Program-made: the position numbers and the translations under genes
The notes under the pieces: generated by a model
Told to the model about the DNA's origin: nothing
Seen by the model: the letters and a program-made list of their open reading frames with translations, nothing else
Databases searched by the model: none
Part shown: positions 5,454-6,968 of the stretch, in pieces
Numbering within the stretch: the first letter of the stretch is position 1
How the letters are laid out: every line of letters begins with the position of its first letter
From: Miltoncostaeaceae bacterium
GTDB taxonomy: Bacteria > Actinomycetota > Thermoleophilia > Miltoncostaeales > Miltoncostaeaceae
Length of the DNA: 6,968 nucleotides
Assembly (NCBI GenBank): GCA_030598075.1
Contig: JAUVQP010000086.1
Location: 1 to 6,968, forward strand
Direction: 5' to 3'

Positions 5454-6968
5454 CCGCCTCTTTCGCTGCACCTGGGTGTGCCGCCGGCGGCGCGTGCCGC
5501 CCCCCCGGCGACGCGGACCCGCGTCCGGCGACGGCTCGCCCTCACGGCTCGACTCTGTGCCGTCGTCCTCGTCGGGCTCTATGCCCAGACCCTCCTCGTC
5601 GTCGAGGGGGGTCGTCTCGTCGGCATCCTCCCCGTCGACGTCCGGCGCGTCGCCGACGTCCTCGACGGGTTGGCGCTCGTCATCGTCCACGCCTCCCCCG
5701 TCCTGCGCGTCCACGCTCTCGTCCGCCGCCTCCAGAAGCGGCTCGGGCTCGTCGTCGTCTTCGGTGCGAAGGGCGGCCTCGGCCCGCTCGAGCACGGCGA
5801 GGTCGACCACGTCCGAGTCTCCGGCGATCGCCGCCTGGCGCTTGCGAGAGCGAGCGCGGCGGCGCTTCTGCCTCGGTTCGCGCTCCTTCCACAGCGCCGC
5901 CAGGGGCGCAGCAATCACGATCGACGAGATGCCACCGGCGAAGATGCCCACGAGCAGGGCGAATGCGAAGTCCCTGAGGGTATCTCCGCCGAAGAAGAAG
6001 AGTGCGAGGATCGGCAGGATCGTGGTCGCCGTGGTGATGATCGACCGGTTGAGGACCTCGTGGATGGAGCGGTTCACAACGTCGCGGTACGGCGCGTTAC
6101 GCATGAGCGGGACGTTCTCGCGTATGCGGTCGAAGACGATCACCACGTCGTAGAGCGAGTACCCGAGAACCGTCAAGAGGGCCGCGACGGTCGCGCTGGT
6201 GAACTCCCTGCCGGACACGGAGTAGATGCCCAGGGAGAGGAGCACGTCCTGCACCACCGACAGGAGCGCCGGCAGGGCGAGCTTGTACTCGAACCGGAAG
6301 CTGAGGTAGACGACCATCGCCAGGAAGCTGACCCCGATGGCGTAAATGGCGTTCCGCACGACCTGCTTGCCGAACGTGGGCCCGACGAGGTCGACGGTGT
6401 ACGTCGCCTCGTCCACCGTGAACTCGTCGTTCAGCGTGCGGCGCAGGTCCTGGAGTTGGTCCGGCGTGAGGGTCTCGGTCTGGATCTGGAAGCCGCTGAC
6501 GCTCCGGCCGTCGACGTCCTCCGTCGTGGCCTGGATCTTCGCGTTCTCGATCCCGAGATCCGTCAACACCGCGCGCACGCCGTCCTCGCTGGCCGGCTGC
6601 TCGAAGGTGGCCACGACGCGCGTGCCGCTCTCGAAGTCGAGCCCCAGGTTGAGCCCGTTGACGGCGATCCATCCGAGACCGAAGAGCACCGGAATGAAGC
6701 TGAGGGCCAGCCACAGCTTCCACTTGCCGACGAAGTCCATCTTCCAGCGCGGCTCGCGCTGATTGAGGCCCATCCAGCGGTCGTCGCGCAGGAACCGCGT
6801 CTCGGCGAGAACGCCGAACATGGCACGCGTGGCCACCAGGACCGTGAACAGCGACAGGAGCACGCCGATGAACAGCGTGAGGGCGAATCCCTTGACGCCC
6901 GCCGTCGCGAACATGAAGAGGATGGCCGCCGTCACGAGGGTGATGACGTTGGCGTCGATGATCGCCGA
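5448..6968 (-). CDS. secDF: SecDF fusion protein, protein-export membrane subunit (5' end cut by the window edge)
   Basis: SecDF is an RND-type, proton-driven membrane protein that assists SecYEG/SecA export by pulling substrates on the outer face of the membrane. The 506 visible residues begin in SecD at the conserved IIDANVITL segment (residues 3-11). They continue through the last two SecD helices (about 8-24 and 27-50), then pass without a stop through a short basic linker into SecF: TM1 (86-102), GLDFESGT (109-116), the periplasmic-type P1 domain to about 205, TM2 (207-223), and the conserved helix block with GYSLYDVVIVFDRIREN (269-285). The last two helices end near 360. Only the SecD C-terminus is seen, as in fused SecDF of Bacillus; no internal ribosome binding site for a separate secF is visible. 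After residue 360 comes an atypical tail of about 147 residues: a basic stretch, about 100 residues with roughly 40% Asp/Glu, then an Arg-rich end (RRRHTQVQRKRRR). It should lie in the cytoplasm; its role is unknown. The stop overlaps a hairpin. Confidence 0.96.
   Translation of the reverse strand, partial: SAIIDANVITLVTAAILFMFATAGVKGFALTLFIGVLLSLFTVLVATRAMFGVLAETRFLRDDRWMGLNQREPRWKMDFVGKWKLWLALSFIPVLFGLGWIAVNGLNLGLDFESGTRVVATFEQPASEDGVRAVLTDLGIENAKIQATTEDVDGRSVSGFQIQTETLTPDQLQDLRRTLNDEFTVDEATYTVDLVGPTFGKQVVRNAIYAIGVSFLAMVVYLSFRFEYKLALPALLSVVQDVLLSLGIYSVSGREFTSATVAALLTVLGYSLYDVVIVFDRIRENVPLMRNAPYRDVVNRSIHEVLNRSIITTATTILPILALFFFGGDTLRDFAFALLVGIFAGGISSIVIAAPLAALWKEREPRQKRRRARSRKRQAAIAGDSDVVDLAVLERAEAALRTEDDDEPEPLLEAADESVDAQDGGGVDDDERQPVEDVGDAPDVDGEDADETTPLDDEEGLGIEPDEDDGTESSREGEPSPDAGPRRRGGGTRRRRHTQVQRKRRR

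Noticed and set aside
6700..6780. A separate secF start at one of the Met codons near the SecD-SecF junction
   Set aside because: No ribosome binding site precedes either Met and there is no stop after the SecD part, so a fusion is the simpler reading.

Overview
The window is very GC-rich. Every gene I can support lies on the minus strand, so transcription runs from right to left. In that order the genes are: the 3' part of a fused secDF gene (cut by the right edge), a membrane-anchored Pro/Ala-rich protein of unknown function, a UbiB/ABC1 (AarF) family kinase-like gene, and recJ (cut by the left edge). No tRNA, rRNA, insertion sequence, CRISPR array or phage gene is visible. The base composition, the strong G/C third-position bias, the long false open frames on the opposite strand and the Arg/Asp/Pro/Ala-rich proteins fit a high-GC bacterium. 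My best guess is an actinomycetotal lineage, perhaps Thermoleophilia-like, but this is inferred from style and gene order and is not proven.

Layout, right to left. 6968-5448: end of SecD fused to a complete SecF, then an unusual tail of about 147 residues that is basic, then acidic, then basic. 5447-5262: a 186-bp spacer with two U-tract-less hairpins, G-runs on the transcribed strand, a weak promoter candidate and a good ribosome binding site. 5261-3939: a 440-residue protein with one N-terminal membrane helix, a low-complexity Pro/Ala linker holding a 168-bp (56-residue) tandem duplication, and a C-terminal domain of about 95 residues that I do not recognise. 3938-3881: a 58-bp spacer with one hairpin. 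3880-2237: the complete UbiB-family protein of 547 residues. 2237-1: recJ, whose start overlaps the ubiB stop by one base (TGATG). It stays open for 745 codons, to the edge of the window.

Functionally the cluster joins protein export (SecDF), a membrane-bound ABC1 kinase-like protein and single-strand DNA repair (RecJ). These are housekeeping functions with no obvious common pathway. The order resembles the known secDF ... recJ-apt-relA neighbourhood of Bacillota and the secD-secF-apt-relA order of Actinomycetota, so apt/relA-like genes may lie beyond the left edge. I find no clear new defence or mobile system. The least explained parts are the repeat-bearing anchored protein between secDF and ubiB, and the charged SecDF tail.
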